This document shows, piece after piece, positions 23,936 through 32,239 of a stretch of 64,000 nucleotides of DNA; the first letter of the stretch is position 1, and each line of letters opens with the position of its first letter. Position numbers and translations under genes: made by a program. The DNA lies in assembly GCA_023388055.1 (NCBI GenBank), contig JAEWGW010000013.1, positions 1-64,000 on the forward strand, read 5' to 3'. A model generated the notes under the pieces. The model was not told where the DNA came from, searched no databases, and worked only from the letters and a program-made list of their open reading frames with translations. This DNA is from Bacillota bacterium (GTDB lineage Bacteria > Bacillota > Bacilli > Paenibacillales > NBRC-103111).

Positions 23936-24123
23936 GTTGCATCCCCTTTGTAGATTTGTTCAGTTCACTACCTTGTAATCGTACAATATATATGGAACAC
24001 CTTGGATTCAGCTATCATTATTTTCTTCCTTATACTCTTTTGTAATCCATTATATTCCTAACCCATGGTATTACCAACAGAAGATTTACTTATAATCTTA
24101 AACCGCCCAGGGGGCATCTACAC

Positions 24124-24153
24124 AGCCTGACTTCATGGAGTCGGGCTTTTTTT
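24124..24153 (+). terminator. Terminator upstream of the first recombinase
   Basis: AGCCTGACT pairs with AGTCGGGCT through TTCATGG, followed by seven T residues. It separates the recombinase genes from upstream transcription. Confidence 0.75.
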
Positions 24154-24251
24154 GCGTTTACAGCGAGCAATCCAGCGGTGAGATGAACTGGAAATCAGAG
24201 AGGAGGGCAGCTAAGCCTTGGAGCAACAACCAAAGAGAGGAGCATTACCAC

Positions 24252-25094
24252 ATGAATATAGTTATTTATCTCCGTGTATCATCTGAACAACAAGCAGAAC
24301 GGCAACTGTCCATCCCTGCCCAGCGGGAAGCTCTTCAGCGTCATGCATCTGATAGGGAGTGGACTATCATTGAAGAATATGTGGATGAAGCAAAGTCTGC
24401 AAAGACGGCAGATCGACCTGAATTCCAGAGAATGATTACCGCGGCAAAGCAGCCAGATAAGGACTTCAAGGCCATTCTAGTGCATAAGTTCGACCGATTC
24501 AGCCGAAGCAGACAAGATCATATCATTTACAAAGCCCTGCTCAAAAAGCAGGGCATTTCTGTTTTATCGGCCTCTGAACCAACTGAACCAGATACTCCCC
24601 ATGGGCTGCTACTAGAGGGGATGCTGGAGGTTATATCTGAATTCTACAACATGAACTTAAAGCACGAGACCCTGAAAGGCATGCGCGAAAATGCCATTCA
24701 AGGATTTCATTGCGGCGGCAGGGCTCCATATGGTTATCGGCTTAAGAAGAATGGAGTAAAGGTAACGTATGAATACGGGCCAGACCACGAAGTAGAGATA
24801 GTGAAGCTCATCTTTCAATTGGCTGCTGAAGGCTGGGGTGGCAGGAAGATCGCTACCTTCCTTAATGAACAAAAGATCGACAGCAAGGTATGGCGGCCAT
24901 CCACTGTTCTTTCTCTCTTGAGCAATCATGCTTATTTGGGTTACCGTACCTGGAACAAGAAGTCAGAGGTGGATGGGCATAAGAATCCGCCTGATGAGTG
25001 GATTATCACCAAAGAAGTACATCCAGCCATCATTACAGAGCAACTATGGGTAGCTGCGCAAGCTATGCTGTTGTCCCGCCGCGTACGAGCCTAA
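24252..25094 (+). CDS. Serine recombinase, short form without zinc ribbon
   Basis: ATG 24252 follows GAGAGGAG; 280 residues. The catalytic domain starts YLRVSSEQQAE with the nucleophile Ser and continues with the conserved HKFDRFSRSRQDH arginines. A recombinase domain follows (GGRAPYGYRL, WRPSTVLSLLSNHAYLG). The protein stops where large serine recombinases normally continue into the zinc ribbon and coiled coil. Its sequence is very like the N-terminal half of the neighbour, so it arose by duplication or is a truncated copy. It could be a partner subunit or directionality helper, or inactive. Confidence 0.8.
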   Translation: MNIVIYLRVSSEQQAERQLSIPAQREALQRHASDREWTIIEEYVDEAKSAKTADRPEFQRMITAAKQPDKDFKAILVHKFDRFSRSRQDHIIYKALLKKQGISVLSASEPTEPDTPHGLLLEGMLEVISEFYNMNLKHETLKGMRENAIQGFHCGGRAPYGYRLKKNGVKVTYEYGPDHEVEIVKLIFQLAAEGWGGRKIATFLNEQKIDSKVWRPSTVLSLLSNHAYLGYRTWNKKSEVDGHKNPPDEWIITKEVHPAIITEQLWVAAQAMLLSRRVRA

Positions 25095-25099
25095 AGAAA

Positions 25100-25205
25100 G
25101 TTACGTGCAAGTTAAAATTGAAGCCAATATCCGCTAAATCACTGGAAAAGTGGCTATTTCCTAACCTTACGTGCTGCTTTGAGCAAGTTACCAGCAAGTT
25201 AAAAT
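25100..25205 (+). repeat. Two 19-bp direct repeats between the recombinase genes
   Basis: GTTACGTGCAAGTTAAAAT (25100-25118) and GTTACCAGCAAGTTAAAAT (25187-25205) differ at two adjacent positions. A partial TTACGTGC copy lies between them (about 25168). The repeats are 87 bp apart, so they may be binding sites for a regulator or the recombinase. They are not ssrA-like. Confidence 0.5.
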
Positions 25206-25217
25206 CCTTGTTTCGTA

Positions 25218-25250
25218 CAGGCATGCCCATGTGGTGTGCCTGCTTTTTTT
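25218..25250 (+). terminator. Terminator between the recombinase genes
   Basis: CAGGCATGCC and GGTGTGCCTG form a 10-bp stem with a CATGT loop, followed by seven T residues. Confidence 0.85.
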
Positions 25251-25288
25251 ATGCTCAAAAAATCACATACAAAAGGAGCTGTGTCCAA

Positions 25289-26893
25289 ATGAAGGTAGCC
25301 ATCTATGTCCGTGTATCGTCTGAACACCAAGCTGAAAAAGAATTGTCCATCCCCGCGCAGATGAAAGCCATCCAGCAGTATTGTCAGGAACGCGGGCATA
25401 TCATCGTAAATGAGTTCATTGAGAAAGGAAAATCAGCTAAGACCGATGACCGCCCAGAATTTCAAAGGATGATTGCAATAGCCAAGCGCTCCAGTCGGCC
25501 ATTCGAGGCTATTCTGGTTCACAAGTTTGACCGCTTCTCCCGCAATCGCGATGATCATGTCATTTATAAGTCCCTGCTTGCCAAATGCGGAGTCAAGGTA
25601 CTTTCAGTGACCGAACAGACCGAGGCTGATACCCCACAGGATAAGCTCCTGGAAGGCATGTTGGAGATTATGTCCGAGTTCTTCAACGCCAACTTGGCTA
25701 CAGAAGTACGTAAGGGAATGACTCAGAATGCCAAACAGGGCTATAACAATGGCGGCACTCCTCCATATGGTTATCGGACGGAGCATGTAGCGCTGGGGAA
25801 TCAGAAGACAAAGGCTGTGTGGGTTCATGGGCCACGAGAGGAACTCGATAATGTCAGGTGGATTTTTACCCAGTATGCGTATGAGAATGTTGGGTACAAG
25901 AAAATCTCCGACATACTTAATGAGAAGAACGTACCTACTCAGAAGGGAGGGCAATGGTCTGCCAGTACTATCAGAGCGTTCATCTATAATGAGGCTTACA
26001 TTGGCCGCAGATGCTGGAACAAGCAGGAATATCAAACGAAAGGAGTTAAGTGGCGCGACCGCTCCGAATGGATCATAGCGGAGAATGCACATCCTGCAAT
26101 CATAACAAAAGAATTGTTTGAGCTTTGCCAATCTAAAGCGAAAGAGCGGCATAATGGCGGCGGGCAAACTCACAATCCGTTTAAGACAAAGCCTCATTCT
26201 CCATTCTGGTTGCGAGGAATGCTCTTCTGCGATAAATGCGGCTCCAGGTTGGTTGGTAATTCCACATCAACAACTAAGGTTCATGGCGGGCAGAAATACT
26301 ACCTATGTGGTGGATATATGAGGAAGGGGAAAGCCTTCTGCCAGTATGTCGGGTGGCGAAAAGAGACTTTAGAAACTCTGGTAGCGAATAAGCTGCGCAC
26401 CTTTCTTATTGGGCTAACCATAAACCAGCAGCTTCAAGAGGAACTCATAAGATATCAGGCAGACCAGACACAGCTAGCCGACGTCAATGAGCTTGAATCG
26501 GAGATACAGTTCCTAGAGAAGCGTATTAAGCAAATGAAACTGGAAGTGGCCGATGGCCGTGGCAAAGCTTATTACTCAGATGCCATAAACGAGATGAAAG
26601 CCGAACTGCAAGCTAAACAAACAGAACTACATGCAGCGAATACCCTCTCTAATCACAGTAGAGATGTGTCAGAGCATATTCTAGTCACCTTGAAGGAGGA
26701 TATTCGAAGATTGTTAACGCTATTAAATGAGGAGTCACCAAACCCACAGTCACTGCATGAGCTAGTGCCCAAGTTTATATCCAATGTTATAGTTCACCGT
26801 GAGACAAAGATTGTCCAAATAACATTGGAAATTGCTCATGATAAGGAAGTACTCTATAGGAAGGTTATAGTCGGTGATTGGCCGAATAAGTAG
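25289..26893 (+). CDS. Large serine recombinase (integrase of the island)
   Basis: ATG 25289 is preceded by AAAAGGAG; 534 residues, the usual size. The resolvase-type catalytic domain opens YVRVSSEHQAE (nucleophile Ser in the SSE motif) and contains HKFDRFSRNRDDH. The recombinase domain contains NNGGTPPYGYR and WSASTIRAFIYNEAYIG. A zinc ribbon follows (CDKCGSRL ... YYLCGGYMRKGKAFCQ), then a long coiled coil (LESEIQFLEKRIKQMK) and the C-terminal domain. This is the architecture of phage-type integrases that work between short attachment sites. Its place about 650 bp from attR makes it the best candidate for the enzyme that inserted the island into ssrA. Confidence 0.92.
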   Translation: MKVAIYVRVSSEHQAEKELSIPAQMKAIQQYCQERGHIIVNEFIEKGKSAKTDDRPEFQRMIAIAKRSSRPFEAILVHKFDRFSRNRDDHVIYKSLLAKCGVKVLSVTEQTEADTPQDKLLEGMLEIMSEFFNANLATEVRKGMTQNAKQGYNNGGTPPYGYRTEHVALGNQKTKAVWVHGPREELDNVRWIFTQYAYENVGYKKISDILNEKNVPTQKGGQWSASTIRAFIYNEAYIGRRCWNKQEYQTKGVKWRDRSEWIIAENAHPAIITKELFELCQSKAKERHNGGGQTHNPFKTKPHSPFWLRGMLFCDKCGSRLVGNSTSTTKVHGGQKYYLCGGYMRKGKAFCQYVGWRKETLETLVANKLRTFLIGLTINQQLQEELIRYQADQTQLADVNELESEIQFLEKRIKQMKLEVADGRGKAYYSDAINEMKAELQAKQTELHAANTLSNHSRDVSEHILVTLKEDIRRLLTLLNEESPNPQSLHELVPKFISNVIVHRETKIVQITLEIAHDKEVLYRKVIVGDWPNK

Positions 26894-26903
26894 TCTGATC
26901 AAT

Positions 26904-26935
26904 GGGGCCATACGCTGTTTATGGCTCCTCTTTTT
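26904..26935. terminator. Terminator between convergent genes
   Basis: GGGGCCATA pairs with TTATGGCTCC around CGCTG, followed by a T run on the plus strand. It ends the integrase message and may act on both strands. Confidence 0.75.
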
Positions 26936-26939
26936 GTCT

Positions 26940-27308
26940 CTATAGCTGCTTTTGCATTCGATTTACTATTTGCTGTAATCCCGTCAAATTCCCTTTACCA
27001 AGCGTTGAGTAGTAGTCTATATGCTTCTGGGAAGCAAGTAAGGATTTCCGAAAATAATCTTCGCCGAAGTCTTGTCTTATACACTCAAACAGGAATTGGT
27101 TGGTCTCATTATTAAACGCTCTTTTGTATACACTGCCATCCATCATAGCAAGAAATATGGTTATAAATGCTTGCGCCGAACCCTCATTCATACCTGTCAG
27201 TTCATTGATCTTGAATTTACCTTGAGTTCTGGTTATTTGTCCGCGATAGACCATTTTAGCTACTTCATACGCTCCCTTGCTCATTTCCATTGTAATCTTC
27301 ACATGCAT
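26940..27308 (-). CDS. Unknown 122-residue protein, resembles an N-terminal domain of HNH proteins
   Basis: This is a compact helical protein with the string FKINELTGMNEGSAQAFI, then YKRAFNNETN and LGKGNLTGLQQIVNRM. From memory, similar wording occurs as the N-terminal part of HNH endonuclease-type defence proteins and also as free-standing small proteins. No HNH motif is present here. It is the last gene before attR, on the opposite strand to the integrase. A regulatory or adaptor role is possible. Confidence 0.55.
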   Translation of the reverse strand: MHVKITMEMSKGAYEVAKMVYRGQITRTQGKFKINELTGMNEGSAQAFITIFLAMMDGSVYKRAFNNETNQFLFECIRQDFGEDYFRKSLLASQKHIDYYSTLGKGNLTGLQQIVNRMQKQL

Positions 27309-27510
27309 CCCCCTCTTACCATCCGTAATTAATACAATTTTACCATGATTATGTACTCAAGTATCACTCTCATTTCATGGTGCTTAGAATGCATTGAGTT
27401 CGAATAGGATGAGAGATTCCCTCGGATTCGAAGACCCAGAAACAAAAAACTCAGGTATAGCAAGGATTTATAGCCTCCATGAATAGTACGAAACAGGCTG
27501 AAAACAGAAA

Positions 27511-27539
27511 GAGAGAGCATCCATTTAGGACACTCTCTC
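27511..27539 (-). terminator. Terminator of ssrA
   Basis: On the minus strand GAGAGAGTGTCC pairs with GGATGCTCTCTC (27539-27511), followed by a T-rich stretch. It lies 11 bases after the tmRNA 3' end and comes from the island, replacing the original terminator. Confidence 0.75.
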
Positions 27540-27549
27540 ACAAGCAATA

Positions 27550-27650
27550 TGGAGCCGAGGGGAGTCGAACCCCTGTCCGAAGGCAACGCCACATAGGCTT
27601 CTACGGGTGTAGTCACGGATTTGATGTCACCCGAGGGTCCCCCCGTAACC
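27550..27650 (-). repeat. attR: ssrA 3' end, repeat of 854-954
   Basis: 101 bases identical to the left copy, here continuous with the full ssrA gene. The crossover occurred somewhere within this stretch; the exact core cannot be placed by eye. Confidence 0.85.
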
Positions 27651-27908
27651 GGGTCCCCGTTGGGTCAGCCTGATTGTCTTCTTCCGTTAGCCCCAGGCGG
27701 AGACTAGACGGCGTATCCCACTAAAGTTGAGCCCTTATCCCGCTACATGGGCGATAGAGAGTAAGAGCCTGGTGACCGTTATTAGGCGGCCAGAGCCAGA
27801 GTTGGTTGTTGTTTGCCGTTTAATAGGCTTTAGCGTTGATGAAGCGGACGCTCCCCACTACCCGCTACCCATGCTCGAACTACCCCCGTCGAATCCAAAA
27901 ACGGCCCC
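27550..27908 (-). ncRNA. ssrA: tmRNA (SsrA)
   Basis: Transfer-messenger RNA that rescues stalled ribosomes together with SmpB. The tRNA-like ends pair as GGGGCCG at the 5' end (27908-27902) with CGGCTCC before the final A (27550); the TΨC arm GGTTCGACTCCCC is present. The CCA is not encoded. The tag frame on the minus strand (27817-27782) reads GKQQPTLALAA then TAA, the expected ALAA-type degradation tag, with a preceding Ala carried by the tmRNA itself. A TATAAT-like -10 on the minus strand (28044-28049) suggests a 5' precursor that is trimmed. The 3' end was replaced by the island on integration but keeps the sequence. Confidence 0.93.
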
Positions 27909-28165
27909 GCGAAGGGATCGTCCCTGCCTGACCGGTGGCCCGAAGGCGCCGCGTCATTTGCAGTTGGATTAACCAGGCTCAGCTGAGCCGGATGCTTATC
28001 GATCATGCTGCCAACCTGTGCAGCCGTGACGCGATGTAAATCTATTATATCACAGCCTTGCTAGGAACGCTAAGGTGGTGTATGGAAGCGTACCCGTGCG
28101 CTGACAAGGCAAAGGCTGGAGATATCAATTTTGGTGCAAGAGAGGTATGGAACAGGTTATCCGAC

Positions 28166-28654
28166 TTACCGTGCAACCTTCTGCCGTTCCCGCAGGGCCC
28201 GCTGGATATCCCGGTCTGCATCCCGTTTGGCTTCGGTATCGCGTTTATCATAGTTCTTCTTGCCGCGGCCCAGGCCGATCAAGAGCTTGGCGTAGCCATT
28301 CTTGATGTAAATCTTCAGAGGCACCAGCGTGTAGCCGTCCCGCTTGGACTCGCCCAGCAGCTTGTGGATCTGCTGCTTATGGAGAAGCAGCTTCCGTGCC
28401 CGGGTAGGGTCAGTAGGATTAAAGCGGTTGCCTTCCTCAAAAGGGCTGATGTGCATGTTGTGAATGAAGGCTTCCCCATTCCGGATGGTTGCGAAGCTAT
28501 CCGAAATGTTGGATTTGCCTCTGCGCAGAGACTTGATCTCCGTGCCGCTCAGCACCATGCCGCATTCATAGGTCTCTTCAATAAAATAGTCATGGGATGC
28601 TTTTTTGTTCTGGGCCAGCACCTTATCATCATGTTTCTTGCCCATCTGCTTCAC
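28166..28654 (-). CDS. smpB: SsrA-binding protein SmpB
   Basis: This 162-residue protein is full length for SmpB. It has the conserved KKASHDYFIEETYECGMVLSGTEIKSLR core, the RGKKNYDKRDT motif and a basic C-terminal tail that folds into the ribosomal mRNA channel. SmpB binds the tRNA-like part of tmRNA and is required for trans-translation. It is 257 bases upstream of ssrA on the same strand, the classical rnr-smpB-ssrA order. The start is GTG 28654 or ATG 28645, both downstream of GGAGGATGGGAG. Confidence 0.95.
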   Translation of the reverse strand: MKQMGKKHDDKVLAQNKKASHDYFIEETYECGMVLSGTEIKSLRRGKSNISDSFATIRNGEAFIHNMHISPFEEGNRFNPTDPTRARKLLLHKQQIHKLLGESKRDGYTLVPLKIYIKNGYAKLLIGLGRGKKNYDKRDTEAKRDADRDIQRALRERQKVAR

Positions 28655-28846
28655 ACTCCCATCCTCCGGCAGCCGGCAAGGAGGCGGTCGGAAGCTTGAT
28701 CATCGGCGGGGCTCCAAACGAAGCACCCAGGAGCTAATTGTAGCAACTCCCGCCCGATAAATCAAGATTCCTCCGCCTCCGATAGACGGCTATATCCGTT
28801 TTTTCCGGTAGCCCAGCCACTATGACTGAGTAATGCCAGATTAACG

Positions 28847-31800
28847 TTACTTTTTGCGGTTCTTCATCGCGCCCACGTAGAACGGCGTACCGCCGTTACC
28901 GTCGAAGCCGGTGCCCTGGCGCTTGCGCGCAGGAGCACCCTCCTCACCGCCGGTATCATCCTTGCTCCGGTCCTGACGGCCCTCGGAGCTGCTGATCATC
29001 TCCCAGGAGCGCGGGGCAGGCTCCCGCTCCTGCCGGCCGCGGCCGCCGCGGCGCTCACCGCCGCCACGCTTCCGCTCGCCCGGCTCCTGGCGGTCGCCGC
29101 GCTTCCCGCGGCGGCCTCCCTCGGCGGGTGCGGCTCCCGCCGCAGCTCCGCCTGCGGCCACGGCGCTACCGCCGGCCGCGCCCGCTTCCCCGGCGCCGCC
29201 CTTGCCGCCGGCGCCCTTACGCTTGCGCTTCTTGCCGGAGCGCTCCGCCGGCAAGAGGCCCGGCGCCGCCGCAGCTGCGCCGCCTGCGGCCAAACCCGCG
29301 TCCGCCGCCACGCTGCCGGACGCCACCCCAGCGTCGCCGCCTTCCACCGGCGACAACCGCACACCGCCGCCCTGCCCCGGGCGGCGCTTCTTCTTGCCGC
29401 GCCCGCCTTCGGCTGCGGCACGCTCTACCGCCGCCCCGGCCACAGGCGGCGTATACAGCAACGGCGCTCCGCTGCCGACGGCGCCAACGCCACCACTCCG
29501 GCCACTCTTACCCGCTTGGCCGGCAGCCTTCTTCTTCTTGGGATCGCGGTGGCCTTGCATACTATTAGCGCCTTTTTTCCCGCCGGCCTTGCCACGTCCG
29601 TCAGCAGCCTGCTTGCGCCGCCCGTCGCCGAACCCTCCGCCGGGACGCTGCTGACGCGGCTTCATATCCACCATCTCAAAATCGATGGTATGATCGCTCA
29701 TATTCACCCGCGCTACCCGCACCTTCACTTCGTCGCCGATGCGGAACATACGGGAGGTGCGTTCACCCACCAGCGCATGGATCTTTTCGTGGAAGTGGTA
29801 ATAGTCGTCAGCCAGATCGCTTAAGCGGATCAACCCTTCCACCGTATTGCCCAGCTCCACAAAAATCCCGAAATTGGTTACACTGCTGATCATACCCTCG
29901 AATTCCTCGCCCACCTTATCCAGCATGAACTCGGCTTTTTTCAGCGCATCCGTATCCCGCTCTGCATCCACCGCCACCCGCTCGCGTTCAGAGGATTGAC
30001 GGGCGATATCTGCCATCCGCGCCGTCAGATATTCATGCCGCGCATCCGTTAGGCCGCCGTTCTCCAATACTTCCCGCATCACGCGGTGAATAATCAGGTC
30101 GGGATAACGCCGGATCGGCGAGGTGAAGTGAGAATAGAACTCCGTCGCCAGGCCGAAGTGGCCCATGCTCTCCGCTTCGTAGCGGGCCTGCTTCATAGAG
30201 CGCAGCAGCACGGTGCTGATTACCGTTTCTTCCTTGGCACCCTTGATTTCCTCCAGAATGGACTGAAGCGCCCGGGGATGCACCGTATTGCCCTTGCCGC
30301 CCCGCACCGTGTACCCGAAGTTGCCGATAAACTCCATAAAGTGAAGCAGCTTCTCCGCATCCGGGTCCTCGTGAATCCGGTACAGGAAAGGCACCTTCAT
30401 CCAATAGAAATGCTCCGCCACCGTTTCATTGGCCGCCAGCATAAATTCCTCAATAATCTGCTCCGCGATGGTGCGTTCCCGTTTGATAATCGCGGTGGGT
30501 TTGCCCTTTTCATCCACCAGAATCTTCGATTCCTGGAAGTCAAAGTCGATGGCCCCCCGGCGCATCCGCTTATTCCGCAGCTTCAGAGCCAGCTCCTCCA
30601 TCAGCAGGAAGTCCTCCACCAGTCCCGCATAGCGGTCAACCAGCTGTCGTCCTTCCTCCATCAGAGCCGCAGCATCATTGGCTTGTCCTTCCGAAGCTGG
30701 GGCTGCAGCTTGAACTTCCGTCTCTGCGCCGGCTTCTACTGCCAGACCGCCCGGGAATCCGTCTGCGGAATCCCCGTCGAGAATGCTCAGCTCAGCCGCA
30801 GACTCCGTTCCGAAAGCACCGGACAGTTCATTTGCCGCAGGGGAAAGATCTGTCTCCGGCAGAGGTTGACCGGCTGTGTCCTTATTGCGCATATAATGCA
30901 GGATTTTGCGGACATTCGAATACGTCATCCGCTCCGTCGTCTTAATCACACTGGTAAAAATTTCATGATCCACCACATTGGCGTTGGCGTCAATTTCCAT
31001 CTCGCAGGACATGGTCAGCCGGTCCACCTGGGGATTCAGACTGCAGATCCCGTTGGATAGCCGGTGGGGCAGCATGGGAATGACCCGGTCCACCAGATAG
31101 ACGCTGGTACCGCGCATATACGCTTCCCGGTCCAGAGCGGAATTTTCCGTCACATAAAAGCTGACATCCGCAATATGGACGCCCAGCTTGTAGTTTCCGT
31201 TAGGCAGCCGCTCCACATTCACCGCATCGTCCAGGTCCTTGGCATCCTCGCCGTCAATGGTCACGATCCGTTTGCCCCGCAGATCACGCCGGCCCGCCAG
31301 ATCCTCCTCGCGGATTACGTCCGGTACCTGCTCAGCCTCGGCCATGACGTCATCCCCGAAGGATTCCGGCAGCTGATGCTTGCGGATAATGGAGATAATG
31401 TCCACACCCGGGTCATCCTTATGCCCCAGCACCTCTACCACTTCGCCGGTGGCGGCAGCCCGTCCCTCCGGATAGGTCAGAAGCTTCACTACAACCTTCA
31501 TGCCGGTGACAGCACCATTGAATTTGTCCTGCGGAATAAAAATATCCCGGCTAATCCGCTTATCATCAGGCAGCAGGAAGCCGTAAGTTTCGTGGTTTTC
31601 GAAGGTGCCCACCAGCTGCGTTACCGCCCGGGACACAATCTTCACTACTTCCCCTTCCATCCGTCCGCCGGATGGTCCTTTGGTGCTCACCCGCACCAAA
31701 ACCGTGTCGCGGTTCATGGCGCCGCCCATGTCGTTGGCGTTGATGTACACATCCGGATGATCCTTATCCTCAGGCAAAAGAAAGCCGAAGCCCTTCGCAT

Positions 31801-32035
31801 GGACCTGCATCCGGCCTTTCAATAAATTCATCCGCTCCGGAATGCCGTAGTGCTCCGTGCGGGTGCGGTAGATTTCACCGCTTTCCTCCAATGCATTCAA
31901 GAGCTTCAGAAAATCCCGGAATTCCTGGGCGTTCTCCAGCTCAAAATGTTTCTCCAGCTCTTGATATGTTAACGGCTTGTACGCCGTTTCACGCATAAAA
32001 TCAAGCAATTGCTGCTCCGTAACCAAACGCGTCAC
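28847..32035 (-). CDS. rnr: Ribonuclease R with inserted loop and long basic low-complexity tail
   Basis: This is a 3'-5' exoribonuclease of the RNB family. In order: an N-terminal winged helix (LLDFMRETAYKPLTYQELEKHF), cold-shock domains (KGFGFLLPEDKDHPDVYI, HETYGFLLPDDKRI) and the RNB domain (TIDGEDAKDLDDAVN with metal-binding aspartates, HFGLATEFYSHFTSPIRRYPDL). An S1 domain (EFEGMISSVTNFGIFVEL) follows. Typical RNase R has 770-830 residues; this one has 1062. The extra length is an Ala/Glu/Asp-rich insertion of about 80 residues inside the RNB domain (roughly 395-475) and a C-terminal tail of some 270 residues rich in Gly, Ala, Lys and Arg. The tail may bind RNA or ribosomes. Confidence 0.95.
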   Translation of the reverse strand: MTRLVTEQQLLDFMRETAYKPLTYQELEKHFELENAQEFRDFLKLLNALEESGEIYRTRTEHYGIPERMNLLKGRMQVHAKGFGFLLPEDKDHPDVYINANDMGGAMNRDTVLVRVSTKGPSGGRMEGEVVKIVSRAVTQLVGTFENHETYGFLLPDDKRISRDIFIPQDKFNGAVTGMKVVVKLLTYPEGRAAATGEVVEVLGHKDDPGVDIISIIRKHQLPESFGDDVMAEAEQVPDVIREEDLAGRRDLRGKRIVTIDGEDAKDLDDAVNVERLPNGNYKLGVHIADVSFYVTENSALDREAYMRGTSVYLVDRVIPMLPHRLSNGICSLNPQVDRLTMSCEMEIDANANVVDHEIFTSVIKTTERMTYSNVRKILHYMRNKDTAGQPLPETDLSPAANELSGAFGTESAAELSILDGDSADGFPGGLAVEAGAETEVQAAAPASEGQANDAAALMEEGRQLVDRYAGLVEDFLLMEELALKLRNKRMRRGAIDFDFQESKILVDEKGKPTAIIKRERTIAEQIIEEFMLAANETVAEHFYWMKVPFLYRIHEDPDAEKLLHFMEFIGNFGYTVRGGKGNTVHPRALQSILEEIKGAKEETVISTVLLRSMKQARYEAESMGHFGLATEFYSHFTSPIRRYPDLIIHRVMREVLENGGLTDARHEYLTARMADIARQSSERERVAVDAERDTDALKKAEFMLDKVGEEFEGMISSVTNFGIFVELGNTVEGLIRLSDLADDYYHFHEKIHALVGERTSRMFRIGDEVKVRVARVNMSDHTIDFEMVDMKPRQQRPGGGFGDGRRKQAADGRGKAGGKKGANSMQGHRDPKKKKAAGQAGKSGRSGGVGAVGSGAPLLYTPPVAGAAVERAAAEGGRGKKKRRPGQGGGVRLSPVEGGDAGVASGSVAADAGLAAGGAAAAAPGLLPAERSGKKRKRKGAGGKGGAGEAGAAGGSAVAAGGAAAGAAPAEGGRRGKRGDRQEPGERKRGGGERRGGRGRQEREPAPRSWEMISSSEGRQDRSKDDTGGEEGAPARKRQGTGFDGNGGTPFYVGAMKNRKK

Positions 32036-32239
32036 CCTTCCCTTTTTGTATTAGTATGCACACATCTGCCGGAGAATAACGAAGGCAAGGCGTAAGCCGC
32101 ACGGAACCTCAAGCAATATTTCTCAAATTCAATCTGATTATGTAAAATCCGGCCTTCAACGGGCACGGACATCAGTGATCCCATCCTATTTATACCCTGC
32201 AAACAAACCAAACAAACCTCTAACTAATCTGCCTATTAA

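Larger units (their letters stand above)
854..27650. mobile_element. ssrA-integrated genomic island of about 26.7 kb
   Basis: The island is bounded by 101-bp direct repeats of the ssrA 3' end and carries two serine recombinase genes near its right end (24252-26893). Its content is defence-type genes, regulators, RadC and an Sda homologue. I see no terminase, portal, capsid, tail, relaxase or coupling protein, so it is an integrative element or mobilisable island rather than a complete prophage or conjugative element. Base composition is visibly more AT-rich than the core DNA to the right. Confidence 0.85.

Noticed and set aside
24135..24251. N-terminal extension of the first recombinase
   Set aside because: It would begin inside a terminator hairpin; ATG 24252 has a ribosome-binding site and gives the normal YLRVSS start.
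854..27650. Complete prophage
   Set aside because: No terminase, portal, capsid, tail or lysis genes were recognised, despite RadC, XRE and sigma-like genes.
29000..29660. Long plus- and minus-strand open frames over the rnr 3' end
   Set aside because: They are shadows of the GC-rich low-complexity tail of RNase R, with no ribosome-binding sites and repetitive Pro/Arg/Ala composition.
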